This document shows, one piece after another, positions 1 to 10,370 of a DNA stretch of 64,000 bases. Within the stretch, counting starts at the first letter, position 1, and each line of letters begins with the position of its first letter. The translations under genes were made by a program, and so were the position numbers. This DNA is from Xenorhabdus griffiniae. Lineage in GTDB: Bacteria > Pseudomonadota > Gammaproteobacteria > Enterobacterales > Enterobacteriaceae. The DNA lies in contig NZ_CP147737.1 in the NCBI RefSeq assembly GCF_037265215.1, forward strand, positions 4,186,001-4,250,000, written 5' to 3'. The notes beneath the pieces are model-generated. The model searched no databases. It saw nothing but the letters and a program-made list of their open reading frames with translations, and had not been told where the DNA came from.

Positions 1-2640
1 GTTATCAGACCAGCGAGTCAGCCTGATATTTTCCGGTGCATAACGCAGCACCTGATATTGCGCAATAAATTCAATATCCGTGATCCCTCCTGGATCAGCT
101 TTGATATCAAATTGATCTTGTTGACGGCTACCCAAATGCCGATACATTTTTTCTCGCATCTCACGCACCTGTTGGCGCAAAAGATCGGGATCACGGGGAA
201 GACATAAGGTTTCACGGCGAATGCGTTCAAAATCATGACGCATTTTCTCGTCACCGAAAACCATGCGTGCACGAACCAGCGCCTGGTGTTCCCAGGTCCA
301 CGCTTCATTTTTTTGGTAATCATCAAAGGCTTCAAGAGTGCTGACCAACATGCCCGATTCACCGGATGGCCGCAAACGGGCATCAACATCATACAATACC
401 CCCGACACAGTTCGGGTACTGAACAAATGCAAAATGCGTTGAGTCAGGCGCAAATAAAACTGGCGCGCCTCAATGGAACGGGGGCCTTCTGTCATCACTC
501 CCATTGGACAATCCAGCAAGAACACCAGATCCAAATCAGAACCATAACCCAGCTCCCAGCCACCTAATTTGCCATAACCAATAATGGCAAAACCCAACCC
601 CTGCCGCTGGGATAAATGAGTAGGTGCGCCATAGCGTTTTACCATTTGATTCCACGCCAGTTGCACAACAGCCTCAATAATGGCTTCCGCCAGATAAGTC
701 AGGTGATCGCTCACTTTCATCACTGGCAAGACGCCCGCAATATCTTCTGCTGCAATCCGCAATAGTTGTGCCTGCTTAAATTGACGTAACGCCTCCAGCA
801 ATTGCTCTTCATCATCTTCAGGCAGGCGCAATAAATATTGATAAAGCTCATCACGATAAGCTTCCATCGGTAACGGTTGATACAGTGATTTGGGATCGAG
901 TAACTCATCCAGCAACAACGGATGTCGGGCAAGCTGGCTGGCTATCATCGGAGAAGCAGCACAAAGCCGGATAACATGGATCATAACCTGCTCTGATTCC
1001 AGTATCAGCTCCAGGTAAGTCGTGCGGCTGACGATGCTGAGCAACAGAGAAGTAATCCGCGCCAAAACGGTATCGGCATCTTCCCTGGCTGCAATTTTTG
1101 CCAACAAACGTGGCATCAACTGATCCAGCACATCCCTTCCTCGTGGGCCAATAGTTCGCTTACTGACGTCCTGACGGAAGATCGCCATAACATCAAGCAT
1201 TTTCTGGGCTTTTTCTTTATCAAGATGAGGAATCAATGCGATAAGTTCATCTGTGTGCAAAGCTTCATGCCATAAGCTCTTGAACGGGATATGGCCGGAC
1301 GCTTCACTATGCTCTTCTATTTCATCGCCAATCAACTGTTGGAAAATACTTCGCACCGCACCCATTTTGCGCTCGGTTTCTGCCAGTAACTCATCCCAAT
1401 TGGCAAAATTCATGCCCCAGAAGAGACGGGCACGATCCAACTCATTATCCGGTAAGGTCTGCGTTTGTTGGTCACGAATAGATTGCAGCAAGTTTTCAAG
1501 CCGCCGTAAAAACAGGTAACTGTCTTCAAGCTGCTTTAATTGTTCCGTTGGTAATAAAGCCAAATCGTCGATAGCCTTTAATGTCGGCAGCAATGAGCGG
1601 GATTGCAGGCTCGGCTCCCTTCCTCCACGGATAAGCTGAAAAACTTGGGTGATAAACTCAATTTCACGAATTCCACCCGCACCTAATTTAATATTGTCTT
1701 TTAATCCCCGACGACGGACTTCCCGTTCAATCATGCCCTTCATATTGCGCAAAGCTTGAATTGCACTGAAATCGATATAACGACGGAAAACAAATGGCCG
1801 CAACATCTGGCGTAATTCCTGACAATAGACCCGATCATCATTGCCCAAAATACGCGCTTTCACCAAAGCATAACGCTCCCAGTCACGCCCTTGTTCCTGA
1901 TAATAATCTTCCAATGCCGGAAAACTGAACACTAAAGGACCACTGTCACCAAATGGACGTAATCTCATATCGACACGATAAACAAAACCGTCTACGGTTT
2001 GTTGATCCAGTGCCTTAATCAATTTCTGCCCTAAGCGGGTAAAGAACTGGGAATTATCCATTTCCCGACGCCCGCCTTGCGTTACGCCATTTTCTGGATA
2101 AGCAAAAATAAGGTCAATGTCAGAGGAAAAATTAAGTTCTCCACCCCCCAATTTTCCCATGCCCAAAATCAGCAACGGCTGTACTACTCCATCACGATTG
2201 GCAGGTGTTCCCCAATCCTGACAACAACGCAGATAAAGCCAATCACGGGCGGCTATAATCAAGGTTTCAGCCAACATGCTTAATTGCTGCAATGTCTGTT
2301 CTGTCGTACTGCTTTGCAATGCCTGCGACCATGCAATTCTGACCAGTACCCGATGGCGGAAAAGACGTAAGCATCGCATTAAACCATTTTCATCATTTAC
2401 CGCCAGCAGCGCTTGTGCCAGCCAATGGGAATAATGTTGCCACTCTTCCGGTTGGGGCGGATTTTGGCGAATATCCTCTAGCCATGCGGGATGTGATAAC
2501 ACGTTTTCTGCCACAAACTCACTCAATGACAGCACCGCCTGCTCATCAGGTGAAAAGGGTGTGATTGTCTCCCCTAATGGCGGAAGATCCGCAACGATAT
2601 GCTGTAATTGTCGGGCTAAAGGCGATGAAAGTGGCCGCAT
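1..2640 (-). CDS. glnE: glutamine synthetase adenylyltransferase/deadenylase, 3' end cut by window edge
   Basis: Bifunctional enzyme that adenylylates and deadenylylates glutamine synthetase in response to PII, tuning nitrogen assimilation in the cytoplasm. The frame is open from the ATG at 2640 to base 1, giving 880 codons of a family usually near 950 residues, so only the C-terminal tail is missing. Two nucleotidyltransferase cores are visible: GMGKLGG followed by a DIDL motif in the N-terminal (deadenylating) half, and GYGKLGG followed by DLDL in the C-terminal (adenylylating) half. Transcribed downstream of ygiF (41-bp gap), the usual enterobacterial order. No frameshift seen. Confidence 0.95.
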   Translation of the reverse strand, partial: MRPLSSPLARQLQHIVADLPPLGETITPFSPDEQAVLSLSEFVAENVLSHPAWLEDIRQNPPQPEEWQHYSHWLAQALLAVNDENGLMRCLRLFRHRVLVRIAWSQALQSSTTEQTLQQLSMLAETLIIAARDWLYLRCCQDWGTPANRDGVVQPLLILGMGKLGGGELNFSSDIDLIFAYPENGVTQGGRREMDNSQFFTRLGQKLIKALDQQTVDGFVYRVDMRLRPFGDSGPLVFSFPALEDYYQEQGRDWERYALVKARILGNDDRVYCQELRQMLRPFVFRRYIDFSAIQALRNMKGMIEREVRRRGLKDNIKLGAGGIREIEFITQVFQLIRGGREPSLQSRSLLPTLKAIDDLALLPTEQLKQLEDSYLFLRRLENLLQSIRDQQTQTLPDNELDRARLFWGMNFANWDELLAETERKMGAVRSIFQQLIGDEIEEHSEASGHIPFKSLWHEALHTDELIALIPHLDKEKAQKMLDVMAIFRQDVSKRTIGPRGRDVLDQLMPRLLAKIAAREDADTVLARITSLLLSIVSRTTYLELILESEQVMIHVIRLCAASPMIASQLARHPLLLDELLDPKSLYQPLPMEAYRDELYQYLLRLPEDDEEQLLEALRQFKQAQLLRIAAEDIAGVLPVMKVSDHLTYLAEAIIEAVVQLAWNQMVKRYGAPTHLSQRQGLGFAIIGYGKLGGWELGYGSDLDLVFLLDCPMGVMTEGPRSIEARQFYLRLTQRILHLFSTRTVSGVLYDVDARLRPSGESGMLVSTLEAFDDYQKNEAWTWEHQALVRARMVFGDEKMRHDFERIRRETLCLPRDPDLLRQQVREMREKMYRHLGSRQQDQFDIKADPGGITDIEFIAQYQVLRYAPENIRLTRWSDN

Positions 2641-2679
2641 AACTGGTTTTCCTTATGACCGTTTTTTTAATAAAAGGGA

Positions 2680-3633
2680 TTATCGGGACTGAGCCAGCAG
2701 CCACTGCATTAATGCTAGCTTACATTGCAACCAAGAAGTGCTATAAGACAATGTTTCAGCCTCCGCATTGTTCATAGATAAAGCCGCCTTTAATTCCAGT
2801 AATAAATCCAAGATCGGTAGACGTTCAGTTTGTCTTTCAATCAGCTTTATCACCCACTGCAAAACCTGCGCTAATCCCGTCTTACCTTCTGAAAAACCCG
2901 CCAGCCATCCTTCTTCTTGCTCCTGCCATTGCGCCAAAATTTCAGGTAAAAGCACAGACAACGGCTGCCGCCATTCCAACTCTCTCGGTACTTTTGGCAA
3001 TGTCTTATGGGATAAACCAACAAGCGCATACCCCCGTGCCGCCTTGCTTTGATTTGCTAAACGCAGACCATTTTGCGCAGCAAGTCTGTTTGCCAATGAC
3101 AGAATATCGATGATATTTCCATTTTTTAGCTCCAGTTCAAACTCACAAATAGGTGACGTTTGATCTCCTGAATCTTTATTGCCAGAAAAAATAATTCCCT
3201 GATCCAACACCACTTCAATTTCGCTTTCTCCATAGGTCACAAGCCATTTTTCACGGTTAAAGTCGGTGCTGAATAATTTCGTCAATTGTGCCTGTAGATG
3301 GGCGAGATCGGTATTTTCAGGCCAGATAGGGGCGGGAAATAGGGTCAGGTCTAATTTAGGTTGGGATAAAGGAATGTTGAATTCAGGGCGTTGGTGTAAC
3401 CCACCTATTACTTTACCTGCAGTTTTGATGGTCATCTCATAGTGTCCGTCGAAACCACGGATACGCAACCCCATATCCCAACGCCGCAATTGATTATCAG
3501 GCGTCTCAAAATAAATATTAGTCAGGTGTTGTGGGGAAGTGTAATCATGAGGAAACTGCAATAACTGCTGGCGAACTGCCGGTATCGCGTCAGGCTTCAC
3601 AGACAGCTTCAATTCTATTTCTACCGAACTCAT
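2680..3633 (-). CDS. ygiF: inorganic triphosphatase, CYTH domain (YgiF)
   Basis: CYTH-fold metal-dependent inorganic triphosphatase. The N-terminus carries the diagnostic ExExK signature (EIELKL, residues 5-10), and the tunnel-lining charged residues continue to about residue 200 (for example CEFELELK). E. coli YgiF is about 433 residues with a C-terminal CHAD domain; this one has 317, so the region after about residue 215 is too short for a full CHAD helical bundle. Starts at ATG 3633 and lies just upstream of glnE on the same strand, probably co-transcribed. The shortened C-terminus could be a lineage feature rather than damage, since the frame ends cleanly. Confidence 0.88.
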   Translation of the reverse strand: MSSVEIELKLSVKPDAIPAVRQQLLQFPHDYTSPQHLTNIYFETPDNQLRRWDMGLRIRGFDGHYEMTIKTAGKVIGGLHQRPEFNIPLSQPKLDLTLFPAPIWPENTDLAHLQAQLTKLFSTDFNREKWLVTYGESEIEVVLDQGIIFSGNKDSGDQTSPICEFELELKNGNIIDILSLANRLAAQNGLRLANQSKAARGYALVGLSHKTLPKVPRELEWRQPLSVLLPEILAQWQEQEEGWLAGFSEGKTGLAQVLQWVIKLIERQTERLPILDLLLELKAALSMNNAEAETLSYSTSWLQCKLALMQWLLAQSR

Positions 3634-3920
3634 ATTTTTTATTCCTCAATGGATATTACAGAATTTTTTTTCTTAATCCTGTTTACACTTTCTTTCACAG
3701 AAGAGAAAAATAAACCACAATAGGGTGTTATCTCAACAAACATCACTTTCACTTCGCCAAAAAAAACCTCAAAAGGCGTGTATTCGGCCAGTTGATATCG
3801 CATTCATTCTGGTTTACTGATTGCACCCACAAACTTAACTCTTTACTATCCTTTAAGTAGTTTAAATTACGATTAGTCCATACTTGATTGATCCATACAC
3901 AGAGAACAGTTGAGCACAGA

Positions 3921-4541
3921 ATGCAAAAACTACATCGATTATTTATCTTGTTATTGAGTTTTACTCTTCCATTATCCGTACATGCTGAAGAAAAGCGTTA
4001 TGTTTCCGATGAGTTATCAGCTTATATTCGTAGCGGCCCCAGCATTAAAAACCGTATCATTGGCTCATTGAATGCCGGCGAAGAAGTCATATTAGTCAGC
4101 CCTAAATCAGATAATGGTTTCCTGCAAATTCAGGACCGCAAAGGGCGTACAAGCTGGATACTCGCAAGTGAACTCAGCGCCATTCCAAGCCTGCGTGAAC
4201 GCCTTCCTGCAATGGAACAAGAGATCAAAACACTGACTGAGAATCTGGCCACCATTGACGATAAGTGGAATAAACGCACCGCTGAATTGCAGAACAAAGT
4301 GGCAAACAGCGATAAGATCATCAGTGATCTGAAAAAAGAGAATACTCAGCTCCAGAGTAAATTAACCGTGGCTGAGAAAAAGGTCGAAGTTGCCAATTTG
4401 CAGTTGGATGATAAACAAAGAGAGATCATCTTACAGTGGTTTGCCTATGGCGGTGGCGTTGCGGGAATTGGCCTGATTTTGGGGCTTATCTTGCCACACA
4501 TCATTCCTCGCCGGAAAAAGAAAGATCGTTGGATGAGCTGA
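3921..4541 (+). CDS. ygiM: TIGR04211-type SH3 domain periplasmic/membrane protein (YgiM)
   Basis: Envelope protein of unknown biochemical role, divergent from ygiF. I chose ATG 3921 rather than TTG 3888 because it gives a clean signal peptide (MQKLHRLF, then a hydrophobic core, cleavage near SVHA). Residues about 25-90 form a bacterial SH3 domain (SAYIRSGPS, then NGFLQIQDRKGRTSWI). A coiled coil follows (about 95-165), then one C-terminal transmembrane helix near 170-190 and a basic tail. Length of 206 residues matches the E. coli protein. cca begins immediately after the stop, so the two are probably co-transcribed. Confidence 0.88.
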   Translation: MQKLHRLFILLLSFTLPLSVHAEEKRYVSDELSAYIRSGPSIKNRIIGSLNAGEEVILVSPKSDNGFLQIQDRKGRTSWILASELSAIPSLRERLPAMEQEIKTLTENLATIDDKWNKRTAELQNKVANSDKIISDLKKENTQLQSKLTVAEKKVEVANLQLDDKQREIILQWFAYGGGVAGIGLILGLILPHIIPRRKKKDRWMS

Positions 4542-4556
4542 TTGAAGGAAATAAAC

Positions 4557-5702
4557 GTGAAAGTCTATTTGGTTGGCGGCGCCGTTCGCGATCAATTATT
4601 GGGTTTGCCCATTACCGAACGGGACTGGGTTGTCGTTGGTAGCAACCCAGAGGAATTATTGTCTCAGGGATATCAAAAAGTTGGGAAAGATTTTCCTGTT
4701 TTCCTGCACCCTAAAACCCATGAAGAGTATGCGCTGGCACGCACTGAAAGGAAATCCGGTCAGGGATATACCGGTTTTACCTGTTATGCAGCCCCCGATG
4801 TGACGCTGGAAGAAGATCTGCTGCGCCGTGATTTAACGATTAACGCTATTGCACAAACTCATGAAGGCGAATTAATCGATCCTTATCATGGTGTCAATGA
4901 TCTCAGCAATCGTATCTTGCGCCATGTTTCCTCTGCGTTTGCAGAAGATCCATTACGTGTGCTGCGTTTGGCTCGTTTTGCGGCTCGTTTTGCCCATTTA
5001 GGCTTTTCAATTGCACCAGAAACGCAAACGCTCATTACAGAGATGGTCGCCAGCGGTGAATTATCCTCATTAACACCTGAGCGCGTTTGGCAAGAAACGG
5101 AAAAGGCGCTCACTTCACAATCACCACAAATCTATTTTCAAATTCTGCGTGATTGCGGAGCGTTAGCTGTACTCTTTCCTGAAATCGATAAGCTGTTTGG
5201 CGTTCATGATACCGGACTTCATTCATTGCGCGTGTTGCAAATATCCACCCAATTGAGCGAAGAGACAGACATTCGTTTCGCCTCACTATGTAGCCATATC
5301 GCAATAAAGCCACTGCAACAAATGTGCGAACGACTGCGTATTCCCAACTCAGCTCGCGACCTAGCCACGATTGTGACGCAATATCACAATTGGGTACATA
5401 CCGTAGAACAATTACCACCAGAAACCTTGCTGAACTTGTTTAATGCCGTGGATGCCTGGCGCAAACCACAACGCATTGAACAACTGATTACCTGTAGCGA
5501 AGCAGACAACCGTGGATACCCAGGGGCAGAAACTTCACCTTACCCACAAGCTGAGTATTTACGCAAAGTGTTCGCCATTGCCAGCCAAGTCAGCGTTCAG
5601 GAAGTGATTGCCCGTGGATTTCAGGGTGCCGAGATCCGCACAGAATTGGAACGTCAGCGACACATTGCCATCGCAGACTGGAAACAACAATCGATTGATT
5701 AA
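4557..5702 (+). CDS. cca: CCA-adding tRNA nucleotidyltransferase lacking a functional HD domain
   Basis: Adds or repairs the 3'-CCA end of tRNAs. The N-terminus carries the NTase core (YLVGGAVRD, then RDW) and the class II NTP-binding motifs ([20 protein letters not shown]). I favour GTG 4557, which aligns with the E. coli start; TTG 4542 would add five residues. E. coli Cca has 412 residues with a C-terminal HD phosphohydrolase; here 381 residues remain. The loop before the HD motif is shortened ([11 protein letters not shown]), and the metal-binding CHDLGKG segment is replaced by CSHIAIKP, so the 2'-phosphatase/phosphodiesterase activities are predicted absent. A type 2 CCA enzyme without HD is known in some relatives, so this may be lineage-typical. 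Confidence 0.93.
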   Translation: MKVYLVGGAVRDQLLGLPITERDWVVVGSNPEELLSQGYQKVGKDFPVFLHPKTHEEYALARTERKSGQGYTGFTCYAAPDVTLEEDLLRRDLTINAIAQTHEGELIDPYHGVNDLSNRILRHVSSAFAEDPLRVLRLARFAARFAHLGFSIAPETQTLITEMVASGELSSLTPERVWQETEKALTSQSPQIYFQILRDCGALAVLFPEIDKLFGVHDTGLHSLRVLQISTQLSEETDIRFASLCSHIAIKPLQQMCERLRIPNSARDLATIVTQYHNWVHTVEQLPPETLLNLFNAVDAWRKPQRIEQLITCSEADNRGYPGAETSPYPQAEYLRKVFAIASQVSVQEVIARGFQGAEIRTELERQRHIAIADWKQQSID

Positions 5703-5718
5703 ATTTCCCCATCAATTT

Positions 5719-5755
5719 AGCGTCCCAAGCCATTCATTAAATTGGGACGCTTTTT
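5719..5755 (+). terminator. rho-independent terminator after cca
   Basis: A 10-bp perfect stem (AGCGTCCCAA at 5719-5728 pairing with 5742-5751) with a 13-nt loop and a following T run ends the ygiM-cca transcript. It also separates cca from the convergent folB. Confidence 0.9.
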
Positions 5756-5758
5756 CAA

Positions 5759-6112
5759 TTAGCCCGCACTTCGCTCAATCACTACGCCGACACTTTTTGC
5801 ATGTGCAACCGCACCTGGTTTACTGACCTTAACCTTAACCCAAGGAGAGTGAAATTGGTGTAGCAAAATACCGGCCACTTCTTCTGCGACTCGTTCGACC
5901 AGAGCAAAACGTTGGCCGGCCACATGATTAATAATCGCCTCACTCACCTTGGCATAATCCAGACAGTGTTCAACATTATCACTGGAAGAGGCGCGTTTGT
6001 TGTCCCATCCCATTTCGATATCGAACACTAATTTCTGTTTAATTGTTTGTTCCCAGTCATAAACACCAATAGTGGTAATCACAGTTAATTCTTCAATAAA
6101 TACGATATCCAT
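5759..6112 (-). CDS. folB: dihydroneopterin aldolase
   Basis: Folate pathway enzyme converting 7,8-dihydroneopterin to 6-hydroxymethyl-dihydropterin and glycolaldehyde. The ATG at 6112 is preceded by an AAAAGG ribosome site and gives a 117-residue protein, close to the usual 120. Typical motifs: [21 protein letters not shown] at the start, LDYAKV, and [12 protein letters not shown] with the catalytic Glu region. The longer in-frame extension to 6178 lacks homology and overlaps the promoter region shared with plsY. Divergent from plsY, as in E. coli. Confidence 0.93.
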   Translation of the reverse strand: MDIVFIEELTVITTIGVYDWEQTIKQKLVFDIEMGWDNKRASSSDNVEHCLDYAKVSEAIINHVAGQRFALVERVAEEVAGILLHQFHSPWVKVKVSKPGAVAHAKSVGVVIERSAG

Positions 6113-6221
6113 CACGACCTTTTCCCCATTTTTCGGTTCGCCAGATACCACTTCCGACGAAATGTGCGTATTATCCATTGTTAGACTTAAGAAAACGACC
6201 CTTATTCATTGGAGATATCTT

Positions 6222-6872
6222 ATGAGTGCAATCGCGCTTGGCATGATCATCTTCGCGTACTTATGTGGCTCTATATCCAGCGCGATATTGATCTGCCGTT
6301 TGGCAGGGCTTCCCGATCCCCGTCAGCATGGTTCCGGCAACCCTGGGGCAACAAATGTACTGCGCATTGGTGGTAAATGGGCTGCATTGGCAGTGCTGGT
6401 TTGTGATGTCCTAAAAGGGCTAATACCGGTTTGGCTGGCATACAAACTCAACGTTTCCCCATTTTATTTAGGTATTACCGCTATTGCTGCTTGTCTGGGA
6501 CATATTTATCCCATCTTCTTCCATTTCAAGGGAGGGAAAGGCGTTGCAACCGCTTTCGGTGCCATTGCTGCCATCGGTTGGGATCTGATGGGATTGATCG
6601 CAGGGACATGGATACTAACAGTGCTGTTAAGCGGCTACTCCTCATTGGGTGCCATCGTCAGTGCATTAATTGCACCTTTTTACGTCTGGTGGTTCAAACC
6701 TGAATTCACTTTTCCTGTTGCCATGCTGTCATGTCTGGTACTTGTACGTCATCACGATAATATTCAACGTCTGTGGCGAGGGCAGGAAAGCCGCATCTGG
6801 CAGAAATTGAAAAAGAAACAGGCAATGACCGAAAAAGAGAAAACTCAAGCAGCTAAAGAGCAAGAGGAGTGA
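6222..6872 (+). CDS. plsY: acyl-phosphate:glycerol-3-phosphate acyltransferase
   Basis: Integral inner-membrane enzyme that transfers an acyl group from acyl-phosphate to glycerol-3-phosphate, the first step of phospholipid synthesis. ATG 6222 follows GGAGA. The conserved loops are present: [12 protein letters not shown] (about residues 37-48), FKGGKGVAT (about 104-112) and the C-terminal VLVRHHDNI with the family's His and Asn. Five or so transmembrane helices and a charged KEKEKTQ-type tail are visible. 216 residues, normal for the family. Confidence 0.94.
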   Translation: MSAIALGMIIFAYLCGSISSAILICRLAGLPDPRQHGSGNPGATNVLRIGGKWAALAVLVCDVLKGLIPVWLAYKLNVSPFYLGITAIAACLGHIYPIFFHFKGGKGVATAFGAIAAIGWDLMGLIAGTWILTVLLSGYSSLGAIVSALIAPFYVWWFKPEFTFPVAMLSCLVLVRHHDNIQRLWRGQESRIWQKLKKKQAMTEKEKTQAAKEQEE

Positions 6873-6930
6873 CATGGACAAAGCCGATGAAAGCACTGGT
6901 TTATCATAGCGTCGGCAAAATTTTCTGCTT

Positions 6931-6990
6931 TCCGTGTCACCGGGTTAATACTTTGCCCGGTAACACGAAGAAGGCAAGCACAGTGCGTCA
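6931..6990 (-). repeat. palindromic intergenic repeat, family C, copy 1
   Basis: About 60 bp downstream of plsY with an interrupted palindrome (CGTGTCACCGGG against CCCGGTAACACG). Read on the minus strand it matches 58920-58985 over nearly its full length, so it is a dispersed family element and not merely a local terminator. No T run follows the hairpin. The rest of the 6873-7145 gap shows nothing else I can name. Confidence 0.65.
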
Positions 6991-7145
6991 GAATTATCTT
7001 CTACAATAGGAAAGATTCCCTTGCATTTGGAGCCGTATTTTATCGATAGATTATAGTCTAATTTCATAGACGGATATGGTCTGAAAAGAAATTTTTGTGT
7101 ATTAATATCCGACAATTTTTTGCGGATTAAATTAATATTGGTGAA

Positions 7146-7595
7146 TTACTTCCAGATACAGTCTTGTTTTTCTTCATCATAAGCTTTCTTATTTTCCTCA
7201 AAACCAATATATTTATTTTGTTTATCTCTATATGTGAATGCAATATATTTATCACCTTTTAATTCAACAAGATAAGATCCACCTGGCTTTCCATTTATCA
7301 TTTCATCCCATTCCATAATATATACCGATGTACCATTTTCAACTAATATTGTAAATTCATCATCATTAAGAATGATAGGTATGGATTTATCGGATTTTTC
7401 ATATTTAACATAACCAAAAGCATCATCATACCCATGTATTTTTGAAATCATGTTAACAAAATTTATATTTATTGGCTTCTTTCCATGAAAAGTAAAGCAC
7501 CCTACATTAGTAGTCCATTCATTATCAGACCATTCAGAAGAAAAAGAATCGGAACATAAAACAATCAGAGATAAAAAAATAATTTTCTTAATCAT
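7146..7595 (-). CDS. small exported protein, candidate immunity protein
   Basis: Not a family I recognise. ATG 7595 sits after AAGGAAA and gives 149 residues with a clear signal peptide (MIKKIIFLSLIVLCSDSFSS), so the mature protein should be periplasmic. Two Cys in the mature chain (in NVGCFTF and the C-terminal QDCIWK) could form a disulphide. The gene starts one base beyond the stop of the upstream 131-residue gene, so the two are translationally linked. The pairing of a small VgrG/PAAR-tail-like protein with an exported partner suggests immunity against a periplasm-acting toxin; this is inference from context only. Confidence 0.55.
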   Translation of the reverse strand: MIKKIIFLSLIVLCSDSFSSEWSDNEWTTNVGCFTFHGKKPININFVNMISKIHGYDDAFGYVKYEKSDKSIPIILNDDEFTILVENGTSVYIMEWDEMINGKPGGSYLVELKGDKYIAFTYRDKQNKYIGFEENKKAYDEEKQDCIWK

Positions 7596-7596
7596 T

Positions 7597-7992
7597 TCAA
7601 TTTCCTTCCAAAGCAATAATTCTTTTATTTATATGATTCAGAACGTCAGAATATTTAATTCCATATATTTTCGTTTCTTTTTTATTTAGGGCAAAAGGGT
7701 TTTTTATAATTAACTCCTGTGATCTTTTATAACCTCTCAATGCTTCATTTTTATTCTTCATTGTTCCTTTATATTCTTTTGCATCAGGATCTGTTATAGG
7801 CGTTGACGGCAGGTATTCTTCTCGTAATATCCCCTTTCCATCCGTTTTACCGGTGCGCTGATTCGCACGGCTTTTTAATTTATAAGGTATTCCTACTAAT
7901 GGCTTACCTTGTTCATCTACAAGCTGAAACTCAATCCAATTTTTCAGTATCTTCTGACAATCATGACAATAAATTGAATTTTCGTTACTCAT
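7597..7992 (-). CDS. small protein with T6SS-effector-like linker domain
   Basis: 131 residues from ATG 7992. Residues 17-60 (IEFQLVDEQGKPLVGIPYKL and the following GKTDGKGIL turn) resemble the short beta-rich domain that often links VgrG or PAAR proteins to toxin tips. The remaining 70 basic residues (KNKNEALRGYKRSQ onward) match nothing I know and could be a small toxin domain. N-terminal CxxC (CHDC, residues 9-12) may bind metal. No VgrG, PAAR or other T6SS gene lies next to it, so it would be an orphan cargo. Low-GC codon use unlike plsY suggests transfer. Confidence 0.5.
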   Translation of the reverse strand: MSNENSIYCHDCQKILKNWIEFQLVDEQGKPLVGIPYKLKSRANQRTGKTDGKGILREEYLPSTPITDPDAKEYKGTMKNKNEALRGYKRSQELIIKNPFALNKKETKIYGIKYSDVLNHINKRIIALEGN

Positions 7993-8188
7993 AATCTGTT
8001 GTTCCTGTTACTTTTCATTATTTTTTTGTAATGTTAGTTATCCGTAAGGTCAGTTTATTTTACACACTCATCAACAAAATTAATCAACCAATTAAATCCA
8101 ATTTTTGCCTGATTTAATGGAGTACGGTGAGATTAGCGAGATATGCACGGTAATTCAGACAAAGTTCTCCGGTTAAAGCCATCAGATT

Positions 8189-8293
8189 TATACCAATCTC
8201 ACTTCAAGATGCGTGTGATTTCTTCCCACGAAGCGGGAAGAAATCAGGTTTCATAGAGTGTTGTAAATTGCAACTTGAAGTTTAATGTGTATA
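8189..8293. repeat. 105-bp MITE-like palindromic repeat, family A, copy 1
   Basis: Begins TATACCAATCT and ends ATGTGTATA, with terminal inverted repeats built on AACTTCAAG. The inner hairpin is GATTTCTTCCC...GGGAAGAAATC. Near-identical copies are at 26179-26284 and 47037-47141. The 7995-8431 gap contains nothing else apparent. Confidence 0.8.
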
Positions 8294-8395
8294 AATAGCA
8301 GCCTAATTTAACCACTTTTAAATCCAATGGATTTTTTATTTTAAGATGACGATAAAACACAATAAATATTGTAAAAGTCACCACATTGATGAGAA

Positions 8396-8421
8396 ACACC
8401 CCAAATTAGGGGCGCTGTTAA
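8396..8421 (-). terminator. possible terminator after the ABC-F gene
   Basis: A short CCCC-TAATTT-GGGG hairpin followed by TGTTT on the minus strand, 10-35 bp past the stop codon of the ABC-F gene. Weak T run. Confidence 0.4.
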
Positions 8422-8431
8422 TTATATGAAT

Positions 8432-10159
8432 TCACTCCAACATTTCATACAGCTTCTTAATTTCCTTTCTCCAGCTCTCCTGATTTTTGGGCTTCTGGTG
8501 CTTCGGTTTCCTTGCCAAATCCTGCGCCAGATTTTGCTCCAATACCACAATGCGTTGCAGGATCTCTTCCTCATCTGCTAATGTTTCCACCCCATCAAGA
8601 GTGCTTTCCTGCTCCTTAACCACTGCTTTTTGATAAGGGATCACTTTTTCATTCAGAAACTGATAATACCCTTCACTGGATGTGACTTCTTCCAGTTTGC
8701 CATTTTTAATCAGCCAAAAACGATTAGCGACGTTATCGATAAACGCCCTATCATGCGAAGTGATTAATATTGTCATCTCGGTATTAATCAATTCATTCTC
8801 CAATTCCATTTTGCCAAAAATATCCAGGTGGTTTGTTGGCTCATCGAGGATCAGGAAATTATGTTTATTTAATTTTAAGATCAAAAACATTAATCTCGAA
8901 CGTTCACCGCCACTTAATCGCCCCACCCGTTGGTTAAAATCGGCATATTTAAAACCTGTTGCAATCAGTTGCTGTTTACAGGTGATATCATCAATATTGG
9001 GCGTGTTATTCCTGACTGCATCGAAGATCGATTCGTTCAACGGAATTTTTTCCAATTCCTGATCGAGATAGCCCATATTACACTGCGGGGAGAAAATATT
9101 TCTGGTCTGGTTATAAGCCTCAACAAGCGTATGAATAAAGGTGGATTTCCCCACGCCATTATCACCTAACAGGGCTATTCTATCACCCGGCCGGATATAC
9201 ATGCCATTAATTGAAAATAAAGGATTAAACTGCCCATCCTGATGATAACCAATCCATTCCTCCCCAATTTGCAGCATATTTTTCGATTTTATTGAATCGG
9301 CATCCAATGATAATCGGTAAGTTTCCCCTTCAGTGATTTTGGTTTTACTCTTTTCGAGTTTTTCGGCCCGTTTTTCCATCGACTTGGCTTTTCTGGCAAA
9401 CTTTTCGTTATCGTGGATTTTTCCCCACAATGCCAAACGCCTGGCACTTTCCTGTATACGCTGAATGTTCTTTTCTTCCGCTTTCAAACGTAATTCATCC
9501 GCTTTATCTTTCTCTTGTAAGGCAGTAAATGCCTGGCTAAATGGTAAAGAAAATGTGGTCAATTGTCGGTCTCGCAAGAAAATCGTCTGGTTAGTGACGT
9601 TATCCAGAAAGTTTCGGTCGTGGGAAACAATATTAAACGCGCTCTTTAAGCTATTATTAAAAAAATCCTCGAAAAATTTCAGGGTGTTGGCATCCAAATG
9701 GTTACTGGGTTCGTCAAATAAAATAATATCGGGTTCTACAATCGCACTCATGGCAAACATCAATTTTGTTTTTTGTCCACCACTGAGATCAGCAACTTTT
9801 GTCGTAAAATCAGCATCCTGAAAGCCAAAATCATAAAGCATAGATACCGCTTTGTAATCACCATATTCATCTATTTGTTTTACCTTCTGGGAAATAGATT
9901 CAAGTAAGGTCATCTCAAGCAATGCGTCATCAATAAACTGAGAAACCATCTCCAATCTCAAACCATTAGCATATTCGATTACCCCATCATCCGGCTTTTC
10001 CATACCCGCTAATAGCTTAAGTAAATGGGTTTTTCCCGTGCCGTTATAACCAACCAAAGCAATTTTGTCATTTTCTTTAATAGTTATGGAGAGATTGCTA
10101 AATAGTGGCTTTGAATTAATGCTAAAGTTAACTTTATTACACTGGATCAGCGTTGACAT
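8432..10159 (-). CDS. ABC-F family ATPase
   Basis: Soluble twin-ATPase of the ABC-F family, proteins that bind the ribosomal E site and either modulate translation or protect against antibiotics. 575 residues from ATG 10159. First cassette: Walker A GYNGTGKTH (about 37-45), signature LSGGQ, Walker B IILFDEPSNHLD. The interdomain linker (about 205-285) is charged and helical. Second cassette: GDNGVGKST, LSGGERSRL, LILDEPTNHLD. A helical C-terminal extension follows (EEEILQRIVVLEQNL onward). Both catalytic Glu residues are present. No transmembrane segment. I cannot assign it to Uup, EttA, YheS or YbiT; an antibiotic-protection role is possible but unproven. Confidence 0.85.
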   Translation of the reverse strand: MSTLIQCNKVNFSINSKPLFSNLSITIKENDKIALVGYNGTGKTHLLKLLAGMEKPDDGVIEYANGLRLEMVSQFIDDALLEMTLLESISQKVKQIDEYGDYKAVSMLYDFGFQDADFTTKVADLSGGQKTKLMFAMSAIVEPDIILFDEPSNHLDANTLKFFEDFFNNSLKSAFNIVSHDRNFLDNVTNQTIFLRDRQLTTFSLPFSQAFTALQEKDKADELRLKAEEKNIQRIQESARRLALWGKIHDNEKFARKAKSMEKRAEKLEKSKTKITEGETYRLSLDADSIKSKNMLQIGEEWIGYHQDGQFNPLFSINGMYIRPGDRIALLGDNGVGKSTFIHTLVEAYNQTRNIFSPQCNMGYLDQELEKIPLNESIFDAVRNNTPNIDDITCKQQLIATGFKYADFNQRVGRLSGGERSRLMFLILKLNKHNFLILDEPTNHLDIFGKMELENELINTEMTILITSHDRAFIDNVANRFWLIKNGKLEEVTSSEGYYQFLNEKVIPYQKAVVKEQESTLDGVETLADEEEILQRIVVLEQNLAQDLARKPKHQKPKNQESWRKEIKKLYEMLE

Positions 10160-10370
10160 CTTTATGTCCCCATCATAAGACCTTTATTAATCTCAAGATA
10201 TTGATTATTTTCAGCCAAAACTTATATATTCAAAGAAAAATAAGGTCAAGTTTTTATCATAATAAATGAAGGGATAACCACGAAATCTTATATCCACATA
10301 TACCCATCACACGTATCTTGAAGTTAGATGGATATATATCTTAATGTGATTATTTATTTGATTAACTTAT

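Noticed and set aside
1253-2283. Plus-strand frames inside glnE
   Set aside because: Antisense shadows of a long conserved gene with uninterrupted minus-strand coding.
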